NCBI GenBank assembly: GCA_021824575.1
Contig: JAKAKJ010000016.1
Location: 62,001-126,000, forward strand
From: Chloroflexota bacterium
GTDB lineage: Bacteria > Chloroflexota > Anaerolineae > Anaerolineales > Villigracilaceae
Length of the DNA stretch: 64,000 nucleotides
Reading direction: 5' to 3'
A program made the translations under genes and the position numbers. Positions 35,365-44,208 of this stretch are shown piece after piece. Below the pieces are notes generated by a model. The model was not told the DNA's origin. It did not search any database and worked only from the letters and a program-made list of their open reading frames with translations. Each line of letters starts with the position of its first letter. Within the stretch, counting starts at the first letter, position 1.

Positions 35365-36378
35365 TCACTTTAACGTTTCAATATAGGAGACAATGTCGTT
35401 GATTTGTGATTGCGTCAATACTGTCCCAAACGTTTTCGGCATCACATTGTCCGGGAAGCCGTTCACGACCTTGGCGCTCGGACTGACAATCGACTCGACC
35501 AAATAAGCTTGATCCGCGGTCACCGTTCTCCCATCGGACAATTTGACTTGAGACTGATAAAGTCCCTGCCAGGTCGGGCCAACAAGTTTGCTGCCATCCG
35601 TCGAATGGCAGCCCAGACAGCCATACTTTGAGACCAACAATTTACCGTTTGCAGGTCCGCCGGCGGCAGCGGCAGCTTGTGCGGCGGTAACTTGCGATTG
35701 AACCCAGGCATCGTAATCGGCCTGTGAAGTCACAATCACAGGTGCAGTCATGTACGAATGAGATGTGCCGCATAATTGAGAGCACATCACTGTGTAGTTC
35801 CCGATGAGAATCGGTGTGATGCGATAGTTGGTCACGCGGCCCGGCAAAATATCCTGACGGATGCGAAACTGGGGAACCCAAAAGGCATGGATCACATCCA
35901 GCGAGGTCATATTCAAGACAACCTGGCGGTTAACCGGCAAGTGCAATTCGTTGGATGTAAATCCTTCAGGGTAGTCAAACTGCCACGACCATTGACGCGC
36001 AGTTACGCTGATCTCCAACGCGTTGGGATCAACCGCCATTGTCTCGCCGAGGGAATAAGCGCCGAGATAGGCAAAGACCAGCACCGTTATCAGCGGAATA
36101 ACCGTCCATGTAATTTCAAGCTTTGTATTACCTTCGATATATTCCCCATCCGAGGTATCCCCTTTTTTTCTTCTAAAAACGATCAAACCGTAGACCAAAG
36201 GAACGATGATCAGTGCAAAAAGGAAGCACATGACTACAAAGTCAAGATTCCACATCCAGTCTACTACGATGGATTGTGCGCTGGCCTCGACTGGCATCAA
36301 TTTAAGGGCGGTCAGCCCAAAATAAGTTGCCAGAAATACAATAATCACCAGCACGCCGACAATCACAAAATGTCGCAT
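35365..36378 (-). CDS. ctaC: Cytochrome c oxidase subunit II with fused cytochrome c (caa3)
   Basis: A 337-aa protein with two N-terminal helices, a CuA domain and a C-terminal cytochrome c. CuA ligands lie in VMCSQLCGTSHSYM (C-x-x-x-C, H, M) and an upstream His in SLDVIHAFWVPQF. The cytochrome c has CLGCHSTDG (CxxCH) and a likely distal Met near NVMPKTFG. The fused heme makes this a caa3-type oxidase that takes electrons from a soluble or membrane cytochrome. It is first in the operon, with GGAGAG before the ATG. Confidence 0.95.
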   Translation of the reverse strand: MRHFVIVGVLVIIVFLATYFGLTALKLMPVEASAQSIVVDWMWNLDFVVMCFLFALIIVPLVYGLIVFRRKKGDTSDGEYIEGNTKLEITWTVIPLITVLVFAYLGAYSLGETMAVDPNALEISVTARQWSWQFDYPEGFTSNELHLPVNRQVVLNMTSLDVIHAFWVPQFRIRQDILPGRVTNYRITPILIGNYTVMCSQLCGTSHSYMTAPVIVTSQADYDAWVQSQVTAAQAAAAAGGPANGKLLVSKYGCLGCHSTDGSKLVGPTWQGLYQSQVKLSDGRTVTADQAYLVESIVSPSAKVVNGFPDNVMPKTFGTVLTQSQINDIVSYIETLK

Positions 36379-36546
36379 ACGCTCTCTCTCCTGAACTTTG
36401 GTCTTTACGCGCTTTGTCCCGGCGCGCTATCTCCCTTGTCCCACAACAATCGGTTCGTTGTAAAACAAGGGGCGGGTCTGGATCGTATACCAATAAAAAA
36501 TAAAAGCTACAACCGCTAAAGTAAGCTCGGAACCTGCCAAGCTCCT

Positions 36547-36575
36547 AATTTACCAAATAATACCAAATTTGTCAC
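36547..36575 (-). promoter_or_regulatory. Candidate promoter of the oxidase operon with tandem TACCAAAT
   Basis: On the minus strand GTGACA (36575-36570), 17 nt, TAAATT (36552-36547). On the plus strand TACCAAAT occurs at 36551-36558 and 36561-36568, one helical turn apart, covering the spacer; a regulator bound there would block polymerase. Confidence 0.5.
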
Positions 36576-36602
36576 GCTTATTCGGAAAGTTTGGTCATAA
36601 TT

Positions 36603-36633
36603 GAATAGCCGCCAAAAATTTTGGCGGCTATTC
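36603..36633. terminator. Long perfect hairpin after the peroxiredoxin gene
   Basis: GAATAGCCGCCAAAA (36603-36617) and TTTTGGCGGCTATTC (36619-36633) are perfect inverse complements around one base. It ends 11 bp from the minus-strand peroxiredoxin stop and probably terminates it, although no T run follows on that strand. Confidence 0.65.
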
Positions 36634-36643
36634 GGTGGGAAAA

Positions 36644-37108
36644 TCATATGGTTTTCAAGGCATTTAAGACTTCTGGGCTGTGCTCGGCGGGACGGACATT
36701 TTCAAACACACGCGCGACGTTCCCCTTTGCGTCAATCAGGAACGTAGTGCGCAACACGCCTTCATACTCGCGGCCCATGAATTTCTTTGGCCCCCAAACG
36801 CCATACGCGTCGCAAATCTTGTGATCATCATCTGCAAGCAATGGAAACGGCAATTGATATTTGGATTTAAACTTGAGATGCGACTCAACCGAATCAGGAC
36901 TCACGCCAAGAATAGTAACACCTGCCTTTTGATAGGCAGAATAATCATCCCGAAAATTACAGGCTTCCGTGGTGCAGCCCGGCGTGTCGTCTTTCGGATA
37001 AAAATACAGGATAACCGGCTTGCCGCGGAAATCTGATAAGCGGCGGTGTGCGCCAGAGTCATCCAACAAGTTGAATTCGGGGGCGGGTTTCCCAGCAGCA
37101 ATTGGCAT
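36644..37108 (-). CDS. bcp: Thioredoxin-dependent peroxiredoxin, BCP/PrxQ type
   Basis: A 154-aa peroxiredoxin with ILYFYPKDDTPGCTTEACNFRDDY; the peroxidatic Cys is in PGCTTE and a resolving Cys five residues later (EAC), the PrxQ arrangement. It reduces H2O2 and organic peroxides using thioredoxin. ATG 37108 (MPIAAGKPAPEF) has AAAGGAG at good spacing; two earlier in-frame ATGs are possible. Position upstream of the oxidase operon fits oxidative-stress protection, although a hairpin separates them. Confidence 0.93.
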   Translation of the reverse strand: MPIAAGKPAPEFNLLDDSGAHRRLSDFRGKPVILYFYPKDDTPGCTTEACNFRDDYSAYQKAGVTILGVSPDSVESHLKFKSKYQLPFPLLADDDHKICDAYGVWGPKKFMGREYEGVLRTTFLIDAKGNVARVFENVRPAEHSPEVLNALKTI

Positions 37109-37274
37109 AACCATCTTCTCCTTTGGCGCTCTCATTCTATCGCACTAAAATTAAACAAATTTAATCTATTCCGATTAACCTTAATTGCCTAACAAACATA
37201 CCTTGCTCAAGCCGTCGAGAGCATAAATTTATAAGTTGATCATAGTTAACCTAAATAAGATGTTGGTTACAAAT

Positions 37275-39758
37275 TTACCCTTCTCCCTTTGCCGACCTTT
37301 CTCTCATCCATTCCACTAGCCGATAGCGTAAAACCTTTCCAATGAATGTCCTTGGGAAATCATCCATGAAAATGACGAAGCGCGGCACAAGATCAGGAGG
37401 CAATCGGCGCCTGCAATATGCAATGATTGATTCGGGGGTTGGTCTCTCGCGATCTGCAATGACAAATGCAAATGGATGACCTGCCACAGCCGTGACCGCG
37501 ACTTCTTTTACTTGCGGAATTTCATAGATCACTTCCTCGACATCGCGCGGAAAGGCTGGCTTGCCCTTGGTGTGCGAAGCGTACCACATATCGGCTTTGC
37601 GGGCGATGATACGAAAATATCCATCTTCATCGCGCTGCGCCACATCGCCCGTCAGCAGCCACCCATCTTCGGTGAGAACTTCTTTTGTAGCTTCGGGATT
37701 TTTCCAGTAGCCTTTCATAATCTGTGGACCGCGGACAGCAAGCTCACCGATTTGACCCGGACCAACTTCTTTTCTTCCTTTGACCAAATCAACCACCGCG
37801 GCTTCTGTGGACGGGAGCGGGATTCCGATGCTGCCAACTTTTCCCTGCCCTCCAAGCGGATTCGCGTGAGTCACCGGCGACGCCTCGGTCAGCCCATAAC
37901 CTTCGACAAGGCGGCCTTTTGTTAATTTCTCGAAAGCCTCCTGCACTTCAACCGGCAGCGGCGCTGACCCGCTGATGCAAGCCTTGATGGATCGGATTCC
38001 ATATTTTCGCACGCCGCGAAAATTGTTGATGGCGACATACATATTTGGCACGCCGGTAAAGATTGTGGGCTTATACTTTTTGATTGCTTTGAGGGCATCC
38101 AAAACCTGGAACTGCGATTTGAGAATCATCGCCGCGCCGAGCGCCACCGGAACATTCATGGCAGTGGTCAAGCCATAACTGTGGAAGACTGGTACTACAC
38201 ATAAAAATCGTTCTTTGCCTTCTTTTGCATCCGGCAGCCAGTGACGGGTTTGAAGCGCATTCGCAACCAAGTTGCGATGCGTTAACATCACGCCTTTTGC
38301 GGGACCCGTTGTTCCGCCTGTATATAAGATGGCGGCTAGATCTTCGGGCAAGACTTCCACCGTCGGAGATTTATCGCTTCGACCATCGAGCAAGCGATTC
38401 CATCGTAATTCATTGCCGACATGAAAACCTCGGTTTCGCCAGCGCGAGATCAAATATTTTGGCAGGGACAAATATTCAGCGGGGTCAGTCAACACAATAT
38501 GCGGTACGCCGCTCCCCTTCTGGATTTGACTCGCAAGCCCGGCCCACATCGAAAGCGTGACCAGCACACTCGCGTCCGCGTCCTTGACCTGGCGGATCAC
38601 TTCCTCCGGCTCGATCATCGGCGGGATGAAGACCGCGGTCGCGCCGGCCTTGAGCGTGCCATAAAAACCGATAACGACTTGCGGCGTATTCGGTAATAAC
38701 ACAACCACGCGCGCACCTTTGCCAACGCCAAGTGATTGGAGTGCGTTGGCAAAACGATTTGCCTCATGATTTACAAAGCGATACGAATGCCGGCTTCCTT
38801 CAAAAAAGATGGCTGGATGCAATGGAAACCGCCTGACCGATGAGCGCAACAAATGATGCAGTGGAATATTTGGAATCGCCGTTGTATAGGGCACGCCCGG
38901 CTCATATTGCGTCAGCCACGGACGCGCTTTTCTCAAGGGGTCGCGTCCGCCGATTCGTTTACGGACGACCGATGATGTATCGCGCCACGAACGCTGGCCT
39001 TTATCTTCAAGAAATCTCTCGATGGCGCGATCCACTGCTTCGCGACGTTCGAGCATCACCATGTGCCCCGAAACACCGATGTCAACATCCTGCGCGTTGG
39101 GAATCGCGCGGGTCACATTTTCAAAAAAGGCGGTTTCAAAAACCTGATCGCGATGTCCGCGGACAACCAGCGTCGGAACTGTCAGCGCCGCAAATTTGTC
39201 CCAGCCCTTCCACCCCGACAGATTATGGACATAAAACGGCTTGAGCGCGTGCGGCGGGGCCGATAACCATTTGCGCGTGAACAAGCCGACGATTCGCAAG
39301 AGCCAGTTCGGCAAAGCCAGTCCAAGCCGGAACATCGGCTGCAATTTGAATTCTCCCGGTGTTGCAATCAAAATCAGGCGTTCGACGCGCTCAGGATGCG
39401 CGACAGCATAATCCGTTGCAATCGCGCCGCCAAACGAATGACCGATCAAAATAAATTTGCCAGTGACTTTTAAAACGTCCAACGCAGATTCGAGATCGGC
39501 TTGGATTTGAGTCATCTCGTAGCCGCGCGAAGGCTTATCGGAAAGACCGTGCCCGCGCAAGTCGAGGGCGATGACGCGGTTTTCCATCGCGAATTTTTGC
39601 AATTGATATTGCCATTGTTCAGCTTGTCCGCCAAAGCCGTGCAGAAAAACAAAAGTCCGCTGGGGGTGATCAGGCGAAACGTCAATCGCCGAGAGCCGCA
39701 CAAGCGGATTGGATGAGACACGCACTTCACGCCGATAGAGATCGAGGTCAATATCCAT
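37275..39758 (-). CDS. Alpha/beta-hydrolase fused to acyl-CoA ligase (FadD-like)
   Basis: An 827-aa two-domain protein. Residues ~25-265 are an alpha/beta hydrolase: FVFLHGFGGQAEQWQYQL (oxyanion HG), nucleophile elbow GHSFGG, and a late His in GVSGHMVMLERREAV. Residues ~310-820 are an AMP-forming ligase: ILYTGGTTGPAKGVMLTH, GYGLTEASPVTHANP, LLTGDVAQRDEDGYF and terminal Lys in RTFIGKVLR. The A8 hinge is altered (ARKADMWYASHTKGKPAFPRDVE). It may release a fatty acid from an ester and activate it to acyl-CoA. No operon partner. Confidence 0.9.
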   Translation of the reverse strand: MDIDLDLYRREVRVSSNPLVRLSAIDVSPDHPQRTFVFLHGFGGQAEQWQYQLQKFAMENRVIALDLRGHGLSDKPSRGYEMTQIQADLESALDVLKVTGKFILIGHSFGGAIATDYAVAHPERVERLILIATPGEFKLQPMFRLGLALPNWLLRIVGLFTRKWLSAPPHALKPFYVHNLSGWKGWDKFAALTVPTLVVRGHRDQVFETAFFENVTRAIPNAQDVDIGVSGHMVMLERREAVDRAIERFLEDKGQRSWRDTSSVVRKRIGGRDPLRKARPWLTQYEPGVPYTTAIPNIPLHHLLRSSVRRFPLHPAIFFEGSRHSYRFVNHEANRFANALQSLGVGKGARVVVLLPNTPQVVIGFYGTLKAGATAVFIPPMIEPEEVIRQVKDADASVLVTLSMWAGLASQIQKGSGVPHIVLTDPAEYLSLPKYLISRWRNRGFHVGNELRWNRLLDGRSDKSPTVEVLPEDLAAILYTGGTTGPAKGVMLTHRNLVANALQTRHWLPDAKEGKERFLCVVPVFHSYGLTTAMNVPVALGAAMILKSQFQVLDALKAIKKYKPTIFTGVPNMYVAINNFRGVRKYGIRSIKACISGSAPLPVEVQEAFEKLTKGRLVEGYGLTEASPVTHANPLGGQGKVGSIGIPLPSTEAAVVDLVKGRKEVGPGQIGELAVRGPQIMKGYWKNPEATKEVLTEDGWLLTGDVAQRDEDGYFRIIARKADMWYASHTKGKPAFPRDVEEVIYEIPQVKEVAVTAVAGHPFAFVIADRERPTPESIIAYCRRRLPPDLVPRFVIFMDDFPRTFIGKVLRYRLVEWMRERSAKGEG

Positions 39759-39893
39759 AAGCCACCCGTTTATACCCTGATTGTTCTTGGCCCTGTATCC
39801 ATTTGAGAAGTTTACATGAGAGAGAGGCGGATGTCAATTTTCTCATGTATACTCTAGTGAATAATTTCATTTTACGGGATCGTATAACACCTT

Positions 39894-39935
39894 GCTCTCG
39901 GCGGCGTCCCCGCCGCCGAGGACGGCGGCTGGAGC
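39894..39935. repeat. GC-rich three-arm repeat element, copy A
   Basis: GCTCTCG, then GGCGGCG-TCCC-CGCCGCC (perfect hairpin), GAGGA, CGGCGGC and GGAGC. It sits just before the kinase-like gene and its terminal GGAGC may supply the ribosome site. Copy B is at 60342-60383. Confidence 0.65.
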
Positions 39936-39943
39936 TAACAACG

Positions 39944-40576
39944 ATGGGAAACAAACTTTGTCCAAAGATCATTCTCGAAGGCACGCGCCTGACGTTTAAA
40001 ACCGAGATCGCATTCGAACTCAACGAGCATCCGCGCATCGTCGGCCCGCGTAAATATCGCTATCACTCGCCGTTGATTTCCGCGGAATGGTGCTCGTTCA
40101 CGAATTATCCATGGGGACGCGGACCGATCAACTTTGAGCCGCAGGAAGAATCACTTGCAATCGAAACATATCGAACGTGGGCGCACATGTTTGAGTTGCA
40201 AAAATATTATTCATGGATCGTGGACCGCTTCCACATTTCGACACAGGCATATCAAAAGCAGACTTACGGCAAAGATTATGATTTCCGCTGGCTCGAAGAA
40301 AAGTTAGTGGCGTTGAACTTTCGACTCGTCTTTTGCACGCGTTCACCCGAATCGTTTGAAGCTGCACGCGCCGAACGGTTAAAAGTCTCTGGCAATCCAT
40401 CGCAATACAATGATCTGACTCCGTTCATCCGCGAGCAGGAATTGATGCGCGAACTGATTGCTAAATCCCAACTACAAAGCTTGACGCTGGATGTTTCAGA
40501 TAATGACATTCACACCGCGGTCGAACGCGTCGCAGATTGGATGGAAGGATGCGGCGGATTGTATATGAAGGATTAG
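39944..40576 (+). CDS. Thymidylate-kinase-like protein with altered P-loop
   Basis: A 210-aa protein. The start PKIILEGTRLTFKTEIAFEL resembles a nucleotide-kinase P-loop, but the usual G-K-[ST] is F-K-T. VDRFHISTQAYQ matches the D-R-x-x-x-S-T-x-A-Y-Q substrate helix of dTMP kinases, and the rest keeps a similar helical order with a probable LID region. It may be a divergent nucleotide or deoxynucleoside kinase or an inactive relative. ATG 39944 has GGAG upstream from the repeat element. Its last ~20 codons recur at 44856-44921. Confidence 0.65.
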   Translation: MGNKLCPKIILEGTRLTFKTEIAFELNEHPRIVGPRKYRYHSPLISAEWCSFTNYPWGRGPINFEPQEESLAIETYRTWAHMFELQKYYSWIVDRFHISTQAYQKQTYGKDYDFRWLEEKLVALNFRLVFCTRSPESFEAARAERLKVSGNPSQYNDLTPFIREQELMRELIAKSQLQSLTLDVSDNDIHTAVERVADWMEGCGGLYMKD

Positions 40577-40612
40577 GTGTTCACTTCGCTGCTATCTGGG
40601 TCGGAGCATAAG

Positions 40613-42994
40613 TCAGCTGAAAATTCCTTCAATGGCTCGCGGAAGGATCTCTTCCTTCGCCCATTTCCGGCCAGTTTCCCAGGCAGTTTGCCATTTGCTT
40701 TTCTCCAACTTTAAGTGGGTCAGTGCGATGCGAGATGTATTTAATTCAATATAGAATGGGACGAATACTACTCCTGAATATTCTTCGAGAGATTTGATCG
40801 CGCCATAAATTTCCACCGCGCGCCGCAATGATTTTTGATCGTTTCCCGGTTCTAGAGTCAAGTATCCAGCTAATGTTGAAAGATAGTACAACAATCTGCG
40901 CACATGCCGGCCTGCAATATCCTTTGCAAGTTGCAACTGGTGTCGTGCTTCGCCGTAATCCTCATTGGCCAGAGCAATTTCTGCCAAATCAGTCATGCAC
41001 ACTGCCAAAAAGATGATGTCCTTATCCTGCAAATAAGCTAAAGCGGTCGTAAACCGTGACTGCGCCTGACTATGATTCCCTAAAGCTAATTCAATTTCAC
41101 CCAGCTGCGCTGACGGTACGCCGGGGTTGAATATTGCGGGGTGGGCAAGAGACAAATCAAAGCACTCACTCAATGCGTCATATGCTTCATGATACTTACC
41201 TTGTTCAATAAAGATTCTGCCCTGCAGATTCAGCAACAGCGGGTAAGTATCATTCAATTGATTGGACTTCGCGATCTCTAATGCTTCATTGGTCAATGAC
41301 AAAGCAAAGTCAAAACGATGTTGTTGCCATGCCAGGGTAGCAGCCCTTTCAAGAAATTCGATTCGCAGCTTGCCGTCAGCTTTGTCCGGCATCAATAATA
41401 CTTGCTGAATCAACTCCACACTCTCGCGCAGATAACCTACATATTCCCATATCTTGCCCAAATCTATTGCCAATGAAAGCACCAGATTTACATCGCCCGC
41501 CGAGACTGCCCAACGAAGCGCTTGATGAAGATTACCAGCATGAATTTGGAAGAATCGTCCGAAATTTATTTTTACCGAACCATTCAATGCGTTATTGAGT
41601 AAGGAATGATAGTATTTTGCATGTCTTGACGCGACATCCGATCGGTCTATCGGTGTTGCTTGAAGCAACGCGAATTCATGAACAATTTCCAACATGCGCC
41701 AGTAGAGACGTCCGTCAATCTGACTTTGTTGGAGAAGAGAGTGATCTGTCAGGTATTCCAACTCAATGCGAGCGCGGCTTGCATCAATCCCATTTTCACC
41801 ACAGATGACTGCCGCAGCTTCCTCTTCAAACCCACCAGCGAAAACTCCGAGTCGACGGAAAAATGTCTGCCGTTCTTGTGTGAGAAGCGTATAGCTCCAA
41901 GCAATGACATTTTCCAGGGTTTGCTGCCGGAGCGGTAAATCACGCGCAGGATGATTAATGTGCTTCAGCCAATTCGTTTCATTTTCGGGACGAAGGATTT
42001 CAGCCAGTTCAGTTAAACTCATATGACGGAGTGATGCCGCAGCCAATTCAAGTGCCAGTGGAACGCCATCCATTCGAGTGCATATATCTACAATGGCTTC
42101 AGCATTTTCCCCGCTGATCTTGAATCCGGTTTGGAGTTGCCTTGCTCTGGCAACAAAGAGCTGCACGGCTTCAAACTGCATAAGAGATTCAGACGACTTG
42201 GCAGCGCTCTTCGGTGGTATGGAGAGGGTCGGTACATAATACTTGTATTCCCCATAAATATTCAACGGGACCCGGCTGGTAACCAAGGTTTTTATTTTGG
42301 GGCAGCCTTTTAGCAAGGCGGCTACATCTCCTGCCGCGTCCTCCACCTGCTCAAAATTGTCCAATACAAGCAATAATTCTTTTTCTTTCAATCCGATCGT
42401 TAGTTGTTCAAGGTTTGCGGATTGGGGTAGATCGAAATAGCGGAAGGTTCTGCCAATGGCGGGCAAAACAAAATCAGCTTCGCTGACAACCGAAAGGTCC
42501 ACGAACCAGACCCCGTCGCGGAAATGAGGTAAAGCTTGCTCGCCGCAATGAATACTCAGGCGCGTCTTCCCAATTCCCGGGGGGCCAATCAGTGTTATCC
42601 AGCGAACGTCAGCACTGGTGATTGATTCGAGAACAGATGAAATGTCTCGTGTGCGATCAATCAAGGAAGTCAGAAAAGCAGGGATGTTATTCGATGAAGT
42701 AGCAGCATGAAATGAATCTGATATTTTGGCTGTTGCAGGAATAGGCGAGAACAATTCCGCATCAGGGAGGATATGGCGCGCAAACTGAACGAAAGCCTTT
42801 TTCTCAGCATCGGGGATACGCAATTCTTTCGCAAGCAACTCAGTCAACTGCAGCGAAGGTTTACGTTCATCGGCCTCGATCTTCCGGATCGCTGCTTCTG
42901 AACAACCCGCACGTTGAGCTAATTCAGCTTGGGTCAGATCCAATTCCCGACGACGGCGTCTTATCCAGGTTCCAAATGAACCCAATTCATTCAT
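40613..42994 (-). CDS. XRE-HTH / NB-ARC STAND ATPase / TPR regulator
   Basis: A 793-aa signal-transduction ATPase. Residues ~8-62 are an XRE HTH (LTQAELAQRAGCSEAAIRKIE). Residues ~100-400 are NB-ARC-like: Walker A LIGPPGIGKTRLS, Walker B LLLVLDNFEQVEDA, sensor TLVTSRVPLNI and GVPLALELAAASL. The C-terminal ~400 residues are TPR-like helical repeats. Such proteins oligomerise on ligand binding and activate transcription. It diverges from a lipoprotein gene across a 17-bp palindrome. ATG 42994 is preferred over TTG 42997. Confidence 0.88.
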   Translation of the reverse strand: MNELGSFGTWIRRRRRELDLTQAELAQRAGCSEAAIRKIEADERKPSLQLTELLAKELRIPDAEKKAFVQFARHILPDAELFSPIPATAKISDSFHAATSSNNIPAFLTSLIDRTRDISSVLESITSADVRWITLIGPPGIGKTRLSIHCGEQALPHFRDGVWFVDLSVVSEADFVLPAIGRTFRYFDLPQSANLEQLTIGLKEKELLLVLDNFEQVEDAAGDVAALLKGCPKIKTLVTSRVPLNIYGEYKYYVPTLSIPPKSAAKSSESLMQFEAVQLFVARARQLQTGFKISGENAEAIVDICTRMDGVPLALELAAASLRHMSLTELAEILRPENETNWLKHINHPARDLPLRQQTLENVIAWSYTLLTQERQTFFRRLGVFAGGFEEEAAAVICGENGIDASRARIELEYLTDHSLLQQSQIDGRLYWRMLEIVHEFALLQATPIDRSDVASRHAKYYHSLLNNALNGSVKINFGRFFQIHAGNLHQALRWAVSAGDVNLVLSLAIDLGKIWEYVGYLRESVELIQQVLLMPDKADGKLRIEFLERAATLAWQQHRFDFALSLTNEALEIAKSNQLNDTYPLLLNLQGRIFIEQGKYHEAYDALSECFDLSLAHPAIFNPGVPSAQLGEIELALGNHSQAQSRFTTALAYLQDKDIIFLAVCMTDLAEIALANEDYGEARHQLQLAKDIAGRHVRRLLYYLSTLAGYLTLEPGNDQKSLRRAVEIYGAIKSLEEYSGVVFVPFYIELNTSRIALTHLKLEKSKWQTAWETGRKWAKEEILPRAIEGIFS

Positions 42995-43024
42995 CAAGTA
43001 TCGTCTTCTTTTGTAACGCTTTTT

Positions 43025-43041
43025 GTCACGCTGAGCGTGAC
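43025..43041. promoter_or_regulatory. 17-bp palindrome between divergent regulator and lipoprotein
   Basis: GTCACGCT-G-AGCGTGAC is a perfect inverted repeat; a related GTAACGCT half-site lies just upstream. It overlaps a weak -35 (GTGACC 43037-43042, N17, TGCTAT 43060-43065) for the lipoprotein gene. Candidate binding site for the XRE domain, though repeats of similar wording occur as dispersed elements elsewhere. Confidence 0.5.
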
Positions 43042-43120
43042 CACTCTATACAACCGTTTTGCTATCATGCCTCAATCCAAGAGCAAATGCCAATTCAATT
43101 ATAAAAGGAGATTCAACAAT

Positions 43121-44053
43121 ATGAAAACACGTTCTTTAGTAATATCCATCATTTTGCTAGTGGCTGCACTTCTGGCCAGTTGCGCCCCAGCGACTTCTAC
43201 AACCGCTACCCCAAACCCGGCACCAATCGTTCAATCTCAATCAATGCCATCTTCTGGCGATGCGATTAGTGTTGTGAAAGCATATATGGATACCGCCAAC
43301 ACTGGCGACTTTAACAAAACCCTTGCATTCTATGCCGATGATGCCGTGGTTTACAATCCATTGGGTGTTTTTGTTGGAAAAGATGAAATTTCCAAGTGGC
43401 TGACGGTCGACGTCAAGACCACACGTGTCCAACCCGCAAATGTTCAGATGAAAGGTGGTCTGGTAGTTGTTACCGGCATGGTTTCTCTGGATCGCTTCCA
43501 GAAAGCAGGCATTGGCGATGTTGCATTTAGCGCCGATTACATAGTGCAGGGAGGCAAGGTCCGTTTCTTTTCCCCAACTGTGCAATTGACACCCGATCAA
43601 CAATCCAAGATGAAAGCAGCGCAAGCGGATGCTCCTGCGCCCCCCACTCCAGCAGTCAATCCCGAAGATGTTGCCAAGGCTTATGTGAATGCTGCTAATA
43701 GCGGCGACTTCAACAAGGCGCTTTCATTCTACGCTGACGATGCAGCCGCGCTGGTCATGAATAATGCGCTTCTGCTCAGCGGTAAGGATCAAATTTCCAA
43801 GTGGCTGCAGAACGATGTGCAAACCACCCGCGCGACTTCGCAGGATTGGAAAGTGAGCGGGAATGTCGTTATCAATACCGGTGTGGTTTCCCTCGCCCGT
43901 TTTACCCAATTGGGCATTAGCCAAGTGCAATATCAATCAGTCTATGTTGTGGAAAACGGAAAGATCCGCCTCTTCTGGCCAACCTTGATATTGACTCCTG
44001 AACAACAAGCCATAATACAAGCTGCTAAACCCACACCAACCAAGGCTCCATAA
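43121..44053 (+). CDS. Lipoprotein with two SnoaL/NTF2-like domains
   Basis: A 310-aa lipoprotein. Signal peptide SLVISIILLVAALLASC gives lipobox LLASC; a Thr/Pro linker follows. Two homologous ~120-residue modules come next, each with AYxxxANxGDFNKxLxFYADDA, GKDxISKWL and VSLARFxxxGI, the nuclear-transport-factor-2-like SnoaL fold, plus a Pro-rich end. These domains often bind small hydrophobic ligands extracytoplasmically. RBS AAAAGGAG. It is divergent from the STAND regulator and possibly controlled by it. Confidence 0.85.
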   Translation: MKTRSLVISIILLVAALLASCAPATSTTATPNPAPIVQSQSMPSSGDAISVVKAYMDTANTGDFNKTLAFYADDAVVYNPLGVFVGKDEISKWLTVDVKTTRVQPANVQMKGGLVVVTGMVSLDRFQKAGIGDVAFSADYIVQGGKVRFFSPTVQLTPDQQSKMKAAQADAPAPPTPAVNPEDVAKAYVNAANSGDFNKALSFYADDAAALVMNNALLLSGKDQISKWLQNDVQTTRATSQDWKVSGNVVINTGVVSLARFTQLGISQVQYQSVYVVENGKIRLFWPTLILTPEQQAIIQAAKPTPTKAP

Positions 44054-44108
44054 CTTGGATCGTCAATTAAGAACAGTAAGCAAGTGAGATTTGAAGATAA
44101 TATTGCAA

Positions 44109-44144
44109 GTATCCCCAACCCCAGGAATTGATGGTTGGGGATAC
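44109..44144 (+). terminator. Perfect 12-bp hairpin between two lipoprotein genes
   Basis: GTATCCCCAACC (44109-44120) and GGTTGGGGATAC (44133-44144) around a 12-base loop; no T run follows, so it is a terminator-like or RNA-stabilising structure. Confidence 0.6.
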
Positions 44145-44208
44145 CGTTAAACGAATTCTCTTCTATGCTTCAGGAGCTTGTTACCTTACCTTTCGAAAGG
44201 TTGTCAAG

